A stretch of DNA of 64,000 bases. It comes from Plantago ovata (lineage: Eukaryota > Streptophyta > Magnoliopsida > Lamiales > Plantaginaceae). The DNA is taken from NCBI GenBank assembly GCA_028274465.1, contig CM051458.1:102006855-102070854 (forward strand), read 5' to 3'. Under the pieces are notes generated by a model. That model did not search any database. It was not told where the DNA came from and saw only the letters and a program-made list of their open reading frames with translations. Position numbers and translations under genes: made by a program. This document shows positions 24,601-35,448 of the stretch, one piece after another (the first letter of the stretch is position 1; each line of letters opens with the position of its first letter).

Positions 24601-26365
24601 TTCGACTTTCTTTAGTGTCCCAGACTTGCTCAAACAAAGACTTGTATAGGCCCGGAGTATGATTGGTTCTTTCTGTTCCATCAAGGACATAAACTGTTTC
24701 CAACCAAATGATTTGGAGAACAAGTGACTTCTAGTTCGGCGCATGAATTCATGAGCATATCGCTTGGGTAGTTTTCTCTTTCTCATAGCAATTTCAAGGT
24801 CTTCCAGGGTAACCTGCCCATCACCGTCTCTATCTAACTCCTGAAAAAACCTTTTTCCTGCAGAAAGAAAATGCATTAGATTGACACTGTAACAGACCTT
24901 GACAAAATATGCTATAGCAAGCAGAATAAGATCATAAACATGGGCAACTTACTTAACCTAGACCATAATACAACAAAACAAATCATCTGATCTAGTTCAA
25001 CCTCCTGGAGGTTCTCTGAAGTGACTCATTCAATAGTAGCAAACAGTTCAACACTAGTTTTATAACGAGAATGTGAAGACAGGAGGCTACCATAAGATTC
25101 TATCAGAACATCTGTGCTTAATGCTTACACACATAGAAATCTATGATTATCTAACACTGTCCTCTGAGCTTCAGTTCTCCCTGGCAGGCAAATTAAACTA
25201 GTTACCACTTATCACTTAAAAGTAAAAGAGATCCTAGGGTGAAAAATAAACCTTCAGCTTCTGTGTATCTGAAAAAGTCCTGGACTGAGAATAACTTCTT
25301 TTTGTCAGGATGGTCTTCTTTCGAAGGTTTCCCTATCTGAGGCAACAGCTCAATTAACTCGGTCAATGATACAGTTGACAGAGTCGACCTTAAACGCTCA
25401 ACATTTGACAATGGGATGCTCAATAATCCATTTGCCATCTTCTGAGCTGAGATGCCACTATTATTATCTTCCTGACTAATCGCATTACTAACTCCATCCT
25501 CATTCTCACCTACATCCTTTTCAGAAGGAACTCCCACCATACTTGCTGGCACACCTCCTACACGAGCAAACATCAAATTCCCCAAAAACCCATTCACGTC
25601 CGCTCTTTTCCCTTCTAAAATACTAGCAAGTGCCTTCAAATGATCAAACGGATCGACAACAGGCGCATTACAAGATTCACTGCCAGTACCCTTACACTCT
25701 TTTTCCTGTACACCTAAATCAAGTTTTGGTAAATGACTCAGCTGATCAAAAACAAAACCTATAAAACACTCAAACGGCATATCCTTCCCATCTTTAGCTT
25801 TCTTTTCTTCCTGATTAACCCTTGACCCAACATCCACTTTCAAGAGTTTATCACCTAGACAGAAACTGTTTTCGTTACCCACATTCTGAACTCGCCTTTT
25901 CTCTTTGAAAGGCCTCGGAAGGGCCTGCACGAAACCGTTTATTAACGATGACAGTGCCACCTGAAACTGCAAGCAATTAACATTCAAGTTCCCATCTTCT
26001 CCACCACCACCACCACCACACTTCTCTTTCATCCCCTTCTTGCGCACATTCGCATTTGATTTCCCAACCCCAACTCGACTAACAGTAACATTATAATCCC
26101 CTTTCTCAGGAAACATCCCCACAAACACCTTGATTGGAACTTTCCCTTTTCTCCTACCATCAAGATTACCCTTCCTATTCACATCCACCAACTTATCATT
26201 ACTAACACCAACTTTACCATTCTTTTTCGAAAACCCATTAAAGCAATGCTCGAAATTCTTCGCAGCCTTGCGGAAATTCGACTCTAGAGGCGAAAAGGCG
26301 TCCTTAACCACCTGAATTGAATTCAGAAACGCCTCCAACTGGTCATTATTACCTGACACCACCAT
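21658..26365 (-). CDS. SAMTL: EF-hand / mitochondrial carrier fusion protein, SAMTL-like
   Basis: Seven minus-strand exons, 26365-25252, 24857-24440, 24028-23884, 22867-22752, 22681-22603, 22311-22078 and 21987-21658, give about 811 residues. I chose the ATG at 26365 because the slightly longer frame begins with TTG. Residues 1 to about 370 are a long hydrophilic region. An EF-hand loop DRDGDGQVTLED follows at about 380-391. The C-terminal third is a three-repeat mitochondrial carrier with PxDxxK-type signatures PIDTIK (about 554), PCEVLK (about 643) and PFDVIK (about 734). This architecture matches Arabidopsis At2g35800 (S-adenosylmethionine transporter-like). The substrate and organelle are inferred from the family, and calcium control is inferred from the EF-hand. 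Intron 3 (about 1 kb) hosts a Stowaway MITE. Confidence 0.92.
23273..23543. mobile_element. Stowaway-like MITE in intron 3 of the carrier gene
   Basis: The 271 bp element starts CTCCCTCCTATCC and ends ACATGAGGGAG, with TA at 23271-23272 and 23544-23545. The subterminal GACGTTTT and AAAACGTC blocks are inverse to each other. It lies wholly within an intron, so the coding frame is unaffected. Confidence 0.85.
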
Positions 26366-29300
26366 CACTCCAAACAACTAACTCAATCACACACACACAA
26401 CATATGAGAGCTCTTAAATCACAAACTAATTAACAATTCTATTCTACCAACCAAGAAACACAGAATTAGTCCTTAATCCCTCAAGATCAATCCAAAAACA
26501 GCAAGAAATTCTAACAGCACTAGCTAAGAAGTTTTTGATGTATATAGCGATACAAGAAAAGCAAGTATTTACACAAATTCGATTTACTCAATGAACTGCA
26601 AATATGTACATATATATTTAGAGTAGAAACGGAACAGGATAATGGGGTTGATTGTTTGTTCTTGAGTAACCAGGGAAATGAAAAAGCGGTTTTGAGCAAA
26701 GGGAAATGATGGTTTTGAATTTTGTGAGGCTATGGAATTTTAGATAAATATAAAGCAGAAATTTCGGGCAAATCTGAGGAATCTGATAGAAAGATATATA
26801 TGTAGATAGTGATGATGAAGGACAAACAAACTCAGCAACAACAAGAAGAAGAAGATTGAAAATAATAAAAATTGGTTCTTGATTTCAATATAATTTCAAT
26901 CCAAGAAGAGAAAAAGAAATTGTATTTTGCAATATTAACTTGTGGGTGTGTACTATTGGATTTAGACACCCTAAAATCTAAGTTATCGCGTATTTTAGCA
27001 CCTGACTATAATCGAATGCCGTGTTTCAGTAATAGTTTATGATGTGTTTTTTTAATTTATGTGAGATTACGATTTGGATAAAGCTATTCACAAACTTTGC
27101 CAAAAATATAAAAAAGATGGGCACTTGGAAAGTTCTGATTGTTCGTCTCAAATAATTGAACGTCATTGAATGTCCCACATAAAATTTATTGTCGAACAGA
27201 TACAGCTGAAGTTGCATACGTATGGCGACAAGATCTTGACTAAACACTACTTTTCAGGTATTGATTATTCAATGACGTATACACACGTCATAAGAGAAAT
27301 TGGGCGTAAATAATCACGTGTCTGTGCGGTACGTTGACTGCAATACCGGAAAAAAGAAGTGAGTAATGGAGTGAAAAAAGGATGAATCGTAGACGAATTT
27401 AATTGTTTTGCATTTATCCAAAATATATTGAATTGTTACACTTTTTTTATATGGAATTGTTACACATATAATCCATAAAAATAGTTATCTGGCAAAAAAA
27501 TAAAATTCTTGATTTGTGTCTTTGTTTGCAAAATGGGAAATCTAGATTCCTGAGTTTTGAAAGGCCAATATGTGGTGTTGCAAAGTGTAAATTTCACATT
27601 ATTATTATAATATTTCTTTATTCTCTAACAATTATTACATCACATATTATATTGTAATTGCAGTAGTTGGCTTTTTGCTAAATCCCTATATCACCCTCTA
27701 TCTTAATCCTTATCCGTTTACATGTCATTATCTAGTCATCTTATCCAAGGGTATCTTGGGCATTTAGCTACACCGATTGCGTGGCTGACTTCACATATTT
27801 TGTAACGTCATAATCAATTTTCATTATTTTATTTCATATAATATTGTACGTAATATTTATAAAACGTTTTTCCTTTTAAAATTTTATAGTAGTAGAAGTA
27901 GTATGTAGTATGTGTATAATAATTGGTCCAAGGGGCAAGGTCAATATCAAACTCATTATAATATTAATCATAGTAGTAGTTTGGTTACATTACGTTAAAC
28001 TGCACCTACCCGTTGAGTTGTATCATTGTATGGTATCTCATTTTCCAAGTCATTGTTAATCATTAACTTTGTGGATCATATAGAATTTAGTTTCGAAATT
28101 TCTACATAATGAAAAAGATTTTTGAAATTGATATATACCATGTTGTTTTCCGTTATTATTGTCCATTTGAAATAATTTGTGGTTAAAATTAACTTTAAAA
28201 AGTTAATTGAGTCTTAAATAGCATGGTGTAGTAGGTACTATATGGATGATCTTAGAATATGTCATTAGAGCGTAAAGTTTGCTAAGACGAACTGATGAGT
28301 AATAGTCTAACTTGTAAGGGCCATTCCAGTTGGGCCAAGTATTGGGCCGACTGATTGGGCCAAGAGAAATGAGTCCAACCTAGAAAGTAATGTAGCCCAA
28401 CATTGTTAAGAAGGTTCAACACTACAAGTCTCTCGGGTCACTTCAAATCATTTATTGATGACAAGTGTTCACACCAAATCGTATTCAGTTCAAAATTTCA
28501 AATCACTTCAGTTCATATTTGTTTATTTGTATTTTATATTTCGTACAAATAAATTTAATTCAGTTCAGACGAAGATAAGATGGATTTACTCTACTTACAC
28601 CGTGAAGGCTCAAGAGAACCGTCTTGTAACATGGTTGTGTCCCCGAAACACCAAATTTTGACAAGGGAAAACCAAAATGTATTAAAACAAAAACTAACAT
28701 CCAAAACAAAACACATGCCTGTGCCACAAGTCGGGTATAACTATAATGTGTACTCATTATCAAGTGACATTGATTGGTAATTTGATGCAATTTAATGTCA
28801 TTATCTCTAATTACCACTGACATTATTGGTTATTACTACTATCAGTACATTCTATATTGCAACTTCATTTTTTTATTGCTTAGGTTAGCTTTTAGTACGT
28901 GATTTCAGGGTTATGAGATGTTAGGTGTGGGTAATCACTGTACGTTGTCACATCTTCTAATACTGTTATACACAACATCCAAGAAATGAGGCCTAATGAG
29001 AGTGTGATGAACGTACGGATGTCGCATTGATTTATCCTAGCTACTTAATTGCACATTCATTATGAGATTGTACACACGCTCAAGATATCGTTGACAAACT
29101 GAGAAAAAAAAAATGCAAGCTAAAATTGCATAAATCAAAACATCATATGTGTTAAGATGATAAACATCCATCTTATCTATCAAAGAAAGTAAAGAACAAA
29201 AGGATATAAGATCGATAAGATCTTCACATCTCACACAATGTTCTCTTTGAAACTGTCTAAATATATCATAAGCCCTCTAGTTCTCCACCGGTTCGCCATG

Positions 29301-29500
29301 AGTAAAAGGTGATACTTGGTACTAAACTCTGGACGTGCGCATAGATTCCAAAGAAGTTGATGTCATCCGGAACAAGATATTTGCTTGCTAACAAAAACTT
29401 GAGTGCGTCTTCTTCTTCAAGAAAAAGAAAAAAAAGAAATTCTCTCCGAAAACCCTAAATTAGTCGATCGATCAAAATCAAATCAAATCGTCTGATTTGC
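26366..29500. other. Carrier-gene 5' flank and intergenic DNA
   Basis: The first 500-600 bases, read on the minus strand, are CT-rich and look like the promoter and 5' untranslated leader of the carrier gene. The rest is AT-rich with no supported gene. TTGGGCCAA-like (TCP/site II) motifs repeat at about 28,332-28,362 within GGGCC-rich DNA. Confidence 0.4.
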
Positions 29501-29509
29501 CTTGGTGGT

Positions 29510-30235
29510 ATGGCTCCGATCAGCAGATTTTTGTTTCATCCGTTCCCGTGGTTCCAGAAGTAAAAAAAAGGCGGAGGAGATCTGGATCTGGATCTAAAAA
29601 AGCAAAATCAGGCAGATTTGAAGATGAAGAACCAGATATATATAATCATCCAGAGTCGGGTTTTGCTGATGATGATTGCATTGAGGAGATCGGTTAATCC
29701 CATTTTGAAAACCATTATGAAGGATGATCCGGATTCCCTCGGTGCATACTTTCCCATTGATGAAGAAACTGGTAAAAGAAAGCATATCGACCGCCCTTTT
29801 CACGGCTCTTCAGTTGGCTTGCTATTTCGGCAAAGCTCAAATGTGTCAAGGCTCTTACTGAATGGGGAGCTGATCTCCTCGTTGGACAAGGTTCCTCTTC
29901 TGGCACTCCACTTGATTGTACCTGTCATCCATGTGCAGCTGGCTCAATACATGTAGCCAAACATCTGATTGACCATGCTCGTAGTAAAGATGATGGAACT
30001 TTGGAGGAAATGCTCCAGGCTACAACATCATGTGGACATACGCCTCTGCTTGATGCTCTTCGTTTCAACTCCAATGGTCCCATAGCTAAGCTTATGATTC
30101 ATGTCTCAACTCAATTATTCCACTTTTTCCAACGAGGAAGTGAAAAATGTTTCAAACTTCAGTTTCGGTTGGTTGGAGTTGGAATTATCTATGAGTTAAA
30201 ACTACTGGGTATGACTTCTTATTATGATTATTATT
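29510..30235 (+). pseudogene. Ankyrin-repeat-like gene broken by frameshifts
   Basis: A plant-like leader (GAAAACCCTAAAT at 29449) precedes an ATG at 29510. The protein signal then jumps frames. A basic stretch (KKRRRRSGSGSKKAK) and an acidic stretch run to about 29690. DDPDSLGAYFPIDEETGKR follows in a second frame. ALQLACYFGKAQ is in a third segment, and KCVKALTEWGADLL with CGHTPLLDALRFNS follows in the last. The last two look like ankyrin repeats. Each break is explained by one extra base in a short homopolymer: GG at about 29692, GG at about 29804, AAA at about 29840. Another shift near 29530 is likely. No introns can bridge such short distances. It is either a pseudogene or an assembly-error cluster. 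The function is unknown. Confidence 0.65.
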
Positions 30236-30788
30236 AAGTTTAACGCTGTCTTGTCCCTTTCCAAACTCTTGTATTTATTAATCCCGTAACCAACTTTTGC
30301 TATGGAACTTGTAAGGGCCTTTGTTTATTTCTTCCGGTCCATCAACTTTTGCTATCGAACGGCCTTCACTTTAATTTCTTTTCGGTAACTTTAATTTTCA
30401 TTTAGTCTAGTAACTTCAATTTTCACGTACCAATAGTGGATGCCTCTAAAAACTAGGCATGGATGATGTTCTCGTAATTTAATTTGTTAGTTTTCATATA
30501 TCACCGTCAAGTTTTACTCGTTAATTATCACTCTTGGTGTTTCATATTTTAAACTCTACGTTAGTTTACACTATAGATTAGCATATTATTATGTATGTAC
30601 CGGGCGAGTAAAAGGCATATCACCCCTTTTGTTTCGGTCCGTGAGTTTACATTACATTAATGTACATTTCTGTGGTATGGATGGGTGTTTCACCGCTTGC
30701 TTCTCGGACACCTATATGGGACGAAACCAAAAAAACTCAGAAAATCTCGGAAACCCGGTATTTTTCCGAGTTTTTGAACGGTTAATCT

Positions 30789-30808
30789 GGGTCAACCCGG
30801 GTTGACCC
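30789..30808. repeat. Perfect 20 bp palindrome
   Basis: GGGTCAACCCGGGTTGACCC reads the same on both strands and is followed by a further GGACCCGGG. It sits in a local GC-rich patch within AT-rich DNA. Confidence 0.9.
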
Positions 30809-30954
30809 GGGACCCGGGCTTTTAATAAAAAAAGAAAAAACAAAAGAACTGATCATACTTCCAGATTGCAGTTGACAACTAAAAATAAGTGTACTTTATG
30901 GCTTGATCATGTGTTGGCAATGCCCTTAAGCATGCACAGGGTATGCCGCCAATA

Positions 30955-30995
30955 ATTTCCATAACTTGTATGATACTAATACAAGTTATGGAAAT
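30955..30995. repeat. Hairpin with 16 bp perfect arms
   Basis: Arms ATTTCCATAACTTGTA (30955-30970) and its exact complement (30980-30995) flank a 9 base spacer TGATACTAA. The shape resembles a recombinase recognition site, but no recombinase is nearby. Confidence 0.9.
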
Positions 30996-31491
30996 GGACA
31001 TCCGGCCTTGAGGAAAATGGACATATACTTTCATTACTACATTTCTAATTCATCACTAATGTGTCGTATGCCATTCGATACATTTCCTAATCATATTTAT
31101 ACACTTGTGTATTACGTACATTCAATGGACCTACTTATATCATCCATTCCTTATCATACCCAATTGTCTCTTTATCAATCACCGAACAAGCCGGACTGTT
31201 GTTCACTTTTGATACCCAACACCTTTGTTTACTATCTCAACTTGTTCGGTATATTTCTAGTCCCTCTCTTGAAACCAGTTATTGATTTAGAACTTGACCA
31301 TCCAATCCATTTGTATCTTTGAGAATTCTTATCGAAAAGTAATTACCCACCCCATTTGCCTTCACTTTGCTTATCTTTTCTTTTTCACTTGCTAACCAAC
31401 TTCTATTGCAACTTGAGATCATCTCAATTTCTTTTCTTATGTTCCTGTCATCCTTTGAATGTGCGGATGAGTGTCATCTAAATCAGGGACA

Positions 31492-32769
31492 TCAGTATGA
31501 GCAAGAGCGAAGGAGAAGCCGAGAGGAGCAGAATTGATGAAGGGGAGTTCCTTTGACAACTGAGACATCACTAGAGGGAGTAGAGTTGTCAGTAGTGTCA
31601 TTAAAATCACCTACCTCCAGATTATGAGTAGAGTTGAACACCTCAAAGTTATTTTGAAGAGTAAGTTCTTGAGGACGGGTATCCTTGTTAGGAGAAACCG
31701 GCTGCAAAGAATTAGCGGTAGTAAGAGTACCTCCTACTGTTTGCCAATCCTCAGAATGATTCACATGATTTTTTGGTGAAGTAACAGGACTCCAAGCAGG
31801 CCAATGCTGATCCTCTGTAGAATCAAACTGATAGCCTGAGTTTTGGCCAATTAGGGGAGAGCCATGTCTTTTTTCAGGATATTTAAAGAAACAATTATTT
31901 TCCGGATGTCCCAACTTATGACAGTGGGAACAGAAATGGGGAACCTGGTCATGTTTAACCCCAATTTTGATACTCCGGCATTGAAATTCAATGAGGATTT
32001 CTTTGGGAATAGGTTTTGAGACATCGATTTCAACCAAGACCCTGGCCTTTTCAAGCCTAGTAAAGGAGGCAGTGGCAGTATCAACCCTCAGAGGTTTTCC
32101 TAAAATCTTAACCAATTCGAACAAGGGTTCAGGATTGTAGAACATAACAGGTAAGTGCCAAAGAGATATCCCAACAGGTACAACAGGGGGATCTCTATTC
32201 AAAAAGACATTATAGGAGAGCATTTAGAAAACCTTAAACTAGCAGAACCTACTGAGATTGCAGATTTCATCAAAATCATCCGTCAAGGCAAGTCGAATAA
32301 TTATGGTTTTCTTGTCAAGATGATTAATAAGAAATTTACCTGCTAATCCCAGTTTGTCAATAGCCGCTTTTATGTCCTTTACAGGAGGAGCTGATGAATG
32401 GAACTTCCCAACCAGAGTTTTGCAAAAAGGTTCAGCAAGTTTGTCAATTTCAGTGTCTGAAAATGAGACCACCGGAAGCCCATCTTTGAAAGATGAAGTT
32501 TAGGAGCTACAAGAGATCTCTCGCACTCAGCAGCGGAAATCTTCAAGAAGTAGTCCTTGCAGATAAAGATCCAGACGGATTGATAAGAATGTTATCTGCA
32601 AAAAGGTCTGAATACTGCTTAGGTGGTGGTGCAGATTCAACCGGAATCGCGATGAATGACCATTGACTAGTTGAATAGAATTTGTCTGAACCGTAGAGGA
32701 CGACAGAGATGGAAGCTTAATTGGACGGCGGAGTGAGGAGGGCGGGGGTTGAGCAAAGGAATTGGCCAT
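31492..32769 (-). pseudogene. LINE ORF1 (DUF4283 plus CCHC knuckle) pseudogene
   Basis: A single minus-strand frame from the ATG at 32769 to 31492 is interrupted by four in-frame stops: TGA 32527, TAA 32500, TAG 32239 and TAA 32224. It encodes a Pro/Ser-rich start and then a DUF4283-like domain (LPVVSFSDTEIDKLAEPF, LVGKF, VGISLWHLPVMF). A zinc knuckle follows, CSHCHKLGHPENNC (CX2CX4HX4C, about 31938-31897), and a Ser/Thr-rich tail. This is the nucleic-acid-binding ORF1 of plant L1-type LINEs. No endonuclease or reverse transcriptase follows, so the copy is partial and dead. Confidence 0.85.
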
Positions 32770-32825
32770 GAGGGCGGAGCCCTAGCAGCAGTAGGCTGCC
32801 GGGGCATCAATGGTGGGATGAAGAG

Positions 32826-32938
32826 GCATCTAGGAGAAACCGCGGTTAATCATCTTGACAAGAAAAGCATAAGCATCTAGGAGAAACCATATATTTATGC
32901 TTTTCTTGACAAGATGATTAATAAAATACCTAGATGCA
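32826..32938. repeat. Foldback (inverted repeat) structure
   Basis: Arms 32846-32872 and 32895-32921 (27 bp) are inverse with one mismatch and a 22 base loop. The outer GCATCTAGG at 32826 and its complement near 32930 extend the stem. The arm sequence (TTTCTTG-A/T-CAAGATGATTAATAA) also occurs inside the LINE ORF1 pseudogene at about 32308-32330. GCATCTAG-like motifs recur at about 32873, 32951 and 33038. Confidence 0.8.
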
Positions 32939-33074
32939 TAATAATTATTGGCATCTAGCAGAAAACAAAGTACAAGTAGGCTGCCCAGATGTTATGCAGA
33001 AAACAAAGTACTAAGTTATTGATTAACCTCGGAGAGCATCTAGCTAGGAGTAACCGCGCCGGGGGCCGGGCCTC

Positions 33075-33300
33075 GGGCGTTATAATATTACTTCTAGTTT
33101 TATTAGATAAGAAGTACAAGATTTTTGAAACAGCTCAACATCTTTTTGTGTACAATTTCCAAGCTAGACGTGAACTTGACAAGTTTTGTCTCTATATTTT
33201 GGGAGGTTTTTTTAATGAACCATAGACACTGTAGCAATTTGCTCCATTCTTCTCAAGGGCCTCATTTCATCTATATTCCTCTATTTTTTAATTTCTTTTA
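33075..33300. repeat. Duplicated 5' flank of an F-box gene (orphan copy)
   Basis: 33075-33175 resembles 36760-36830, upstream of the intact F-box gene (shared TTTTATTAGATAAG and AGATTTTTGAAACA). 33205-33300 resembles 35250-35330, upstream of the frameshifted F-box copy (shared CAATTTGCTC and ATTCTTCTCA). No F-box coding sequence lies next to it, so it looks like a leftover of a duplicated unit. Confidence 0.6.
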
Positions 33301-33977
33301 TAAGTATTTATTAATTTTCTTAGTGGTTGCTGGGCTCAATGAAGGAGGGTATATATCTTAGTTAGCAAAGCTCCCCATGCATCAATTTATACTCATATAT
33401 ATTGTCAGGCAGGTTTTATAAGGTTGGTCAAATTAGTCGATCAAGATCATCATCATGCCTGACGCTTAATAAATCTGAACAAGACGATCACACAGTTGTT
33501 TCAAAACATTCTTAATAAAACCAGATACTCTTCCAGTTTCTGAACATTGAAAACATATATCGAAATCATGAATACTTTAATCCAAGATAGGACTTATGTT
33601 ATGTGTATTTGCAGCTTGATGGACAAGAAGAAGTTGTCCAGATTAATCTCTCATTATATTCTATATGAGTTTACTTACTCCGTTTCCAAAAAAAAAACAT
33701 GAGTTTACTTACTAATGTGTACGTGATTTCCTATGTTTTTCATTGAAACATGTTTTTCAGTATACAATTAATTATTAACAGGGAAGTAGTTACCCAACGA
33801 AAAAAACACGTATTAGAATGAAGATTAAGAAATAGAAAAAAAAGAAGCTGTTCTGCCTGTATAAACATATCAAGCCTCATTTAAGTAAGAATGCCATAAC
33901 GGTAAATTAACATGAAATTGATCTAAAAATACAAAAAAAGATGTTCTGTCTATAACATATCAGGCCTCATTAGGCAA

Positions 33978-35194
33978 TCATATCGATACTAAGCTTTGGA
34001 TGCAGACACTTGGTTCTACAAAGATGTTATTTTCTGCCAATCGTAGGATACTACCAGAGTTGCTAATAACAGATTCTCTACAAGAATTGGTTTTGGGGTC
34101 ATAAACTATCCAAACTACGCCATTGCTTTGGGGAGAATCATACAACATCAGAATCTCACCATTGCATGTTATAGAAACGAGTGTAGCACTTGAGATTGCT
34201 TTGCTCCAACTCGGATGATCATCGTAACGAACACTAACCAGTTTACTCCAGTATTGATCTTTCCTCCCATACTGCTTCAAAATCCATACATCCATGTGAG
34301 TCTTGTGATCGCAATGCACACAAAGGTATTCGCCAAATACCCCCAAAGGTGGAGGCCAGGCGCATAACTTCAATCCAGTTGGCAACTCATTCGCTCCATG
34401 TTCCTCACGTTTTAGATCAAAATAAACTATGTTGCCGTGTATATCATCAACCCAGTGAAGATTCTTGTTCGCAAAAACTGCTAAACCATAAGTGCCGGAT
34501 TGAATACAATCATCTAGTTTTTTCCATGAATTGGTTTTGGAACTATATACTTGTACTTTTATTTCTGTACCTGGCCCTAGGAACCTCAAGAAAACCTTAT
34601 AATTATCGTCGTCTACAAAACCAAACCCGTATTGATAGAGTTCAATATCACCTTTTATATCGGCAAACCAAGGTAGAGGTTTCGACTTTCGTGTAGCAGG
34701 ATTCCACAAGAAAAGATCTAACTCTATTGTTATGCAACAGAGCCCATTACAATGGCCAAAAAACGAACATCTTCATAGTTTGGATCACTAGTCGTCTTGG
34801 GATAGTGAAGCTCGACTACATCAGTCAATTCTTTATACAACAAAGAGTTCAACGAATACTGCTGGATGCTACATCTCTGCAGCGCAGGTTCATCTCCACC
34901 AAGTAGAGATAAGACAACATTGTGGTTGACAAAATTTGGGCGTTTTGTTGAAAAATCAAGGTGCAATTGAACGAATTGTTTGCTTGAGATCAAACATAGC
35001 CATGATTTCGAAACGCACCTAAACTTCAAAATGGATTTGATCGGCAGCCGTAACAAGATTTCGGTTATCAAATCTTCAGGAAGATCAGTACCAAAACCGG
35101 AAACTCCATCAGGAATTTTTAGTATTTGGCAGATCGACTTCCTTACGTAATCCAAACCAGGACAACACAATAAAGATAAACAACCGGTTGACAT
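33978..35194 (-). pseudogene. F-box/FBA protein gene with one frameshift
   Basis: A single-exon minus-strand gene starts at ATG 35194 ([10 protein letters not shown]). The F-box (about residues 38-82) contains [20 protein letters not shown] and CVSKSW. The frame ends prematurely at 34730. Its continuation, starting with the FLWNPATRKSK motif of the FBA_1 domain, lies in another frame down to 33978. Comparison with the paralogues at 35449 and 51081 places the break near 34756, where one G seems to be missing from a GGC run. F-box proteins recruit substrates to SCF ubiquitin ligases; this class resembles Arabidopsis CPR1. As read, it would make only the F-box plus about 70 residues. An assembly error is possible. 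Confidence 0.85.
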
Positions 35195-35448
35195 CAGTAT
35201 TAGGGTTCAACAATTATATTTGACAGTTGTTGATTTATGTATAGAAAAGTTTTTAATGAACTAGGACTCTGTGTACCAATTTGCTCGATTCTTCTCATGG
35301 GCCTAATCTCATAGGTCCAGACTCCAGAGTTTCTGATGACAGACAGATAGAATAAAGCATAACTGGAAGTTAAAACAAATTAAATTGATCAAGAAATAAA
35401 ATGAAAAAGAAAAGTTCTGCCTATAATGATTTAACATATTAAGCCTGA

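Larger units (their letters stand above)
30240..31480. other. Intergenic DNA with two perfect palindromic structures
   Basis: No supported gene. An open stretch at 30966-31322 (+) has no family resemblance. The region contains the perfect palindrome at 30789-30808 and the hairpin at 30955-30995. Confidence 0.45.

Noticed and set aside
30955..30995. Resemblance to a lox-type recombination site
   Set aside because: The arms only partly resemble loxP (ATAACTT...AAGTTAT), the spacer differs and no recombinase is present.
30966..31322. 118-codon plus-strand frame
   Set aside because: No homology recognised; composition is that of AT-rich random DNA and it starts inside a hairpin.
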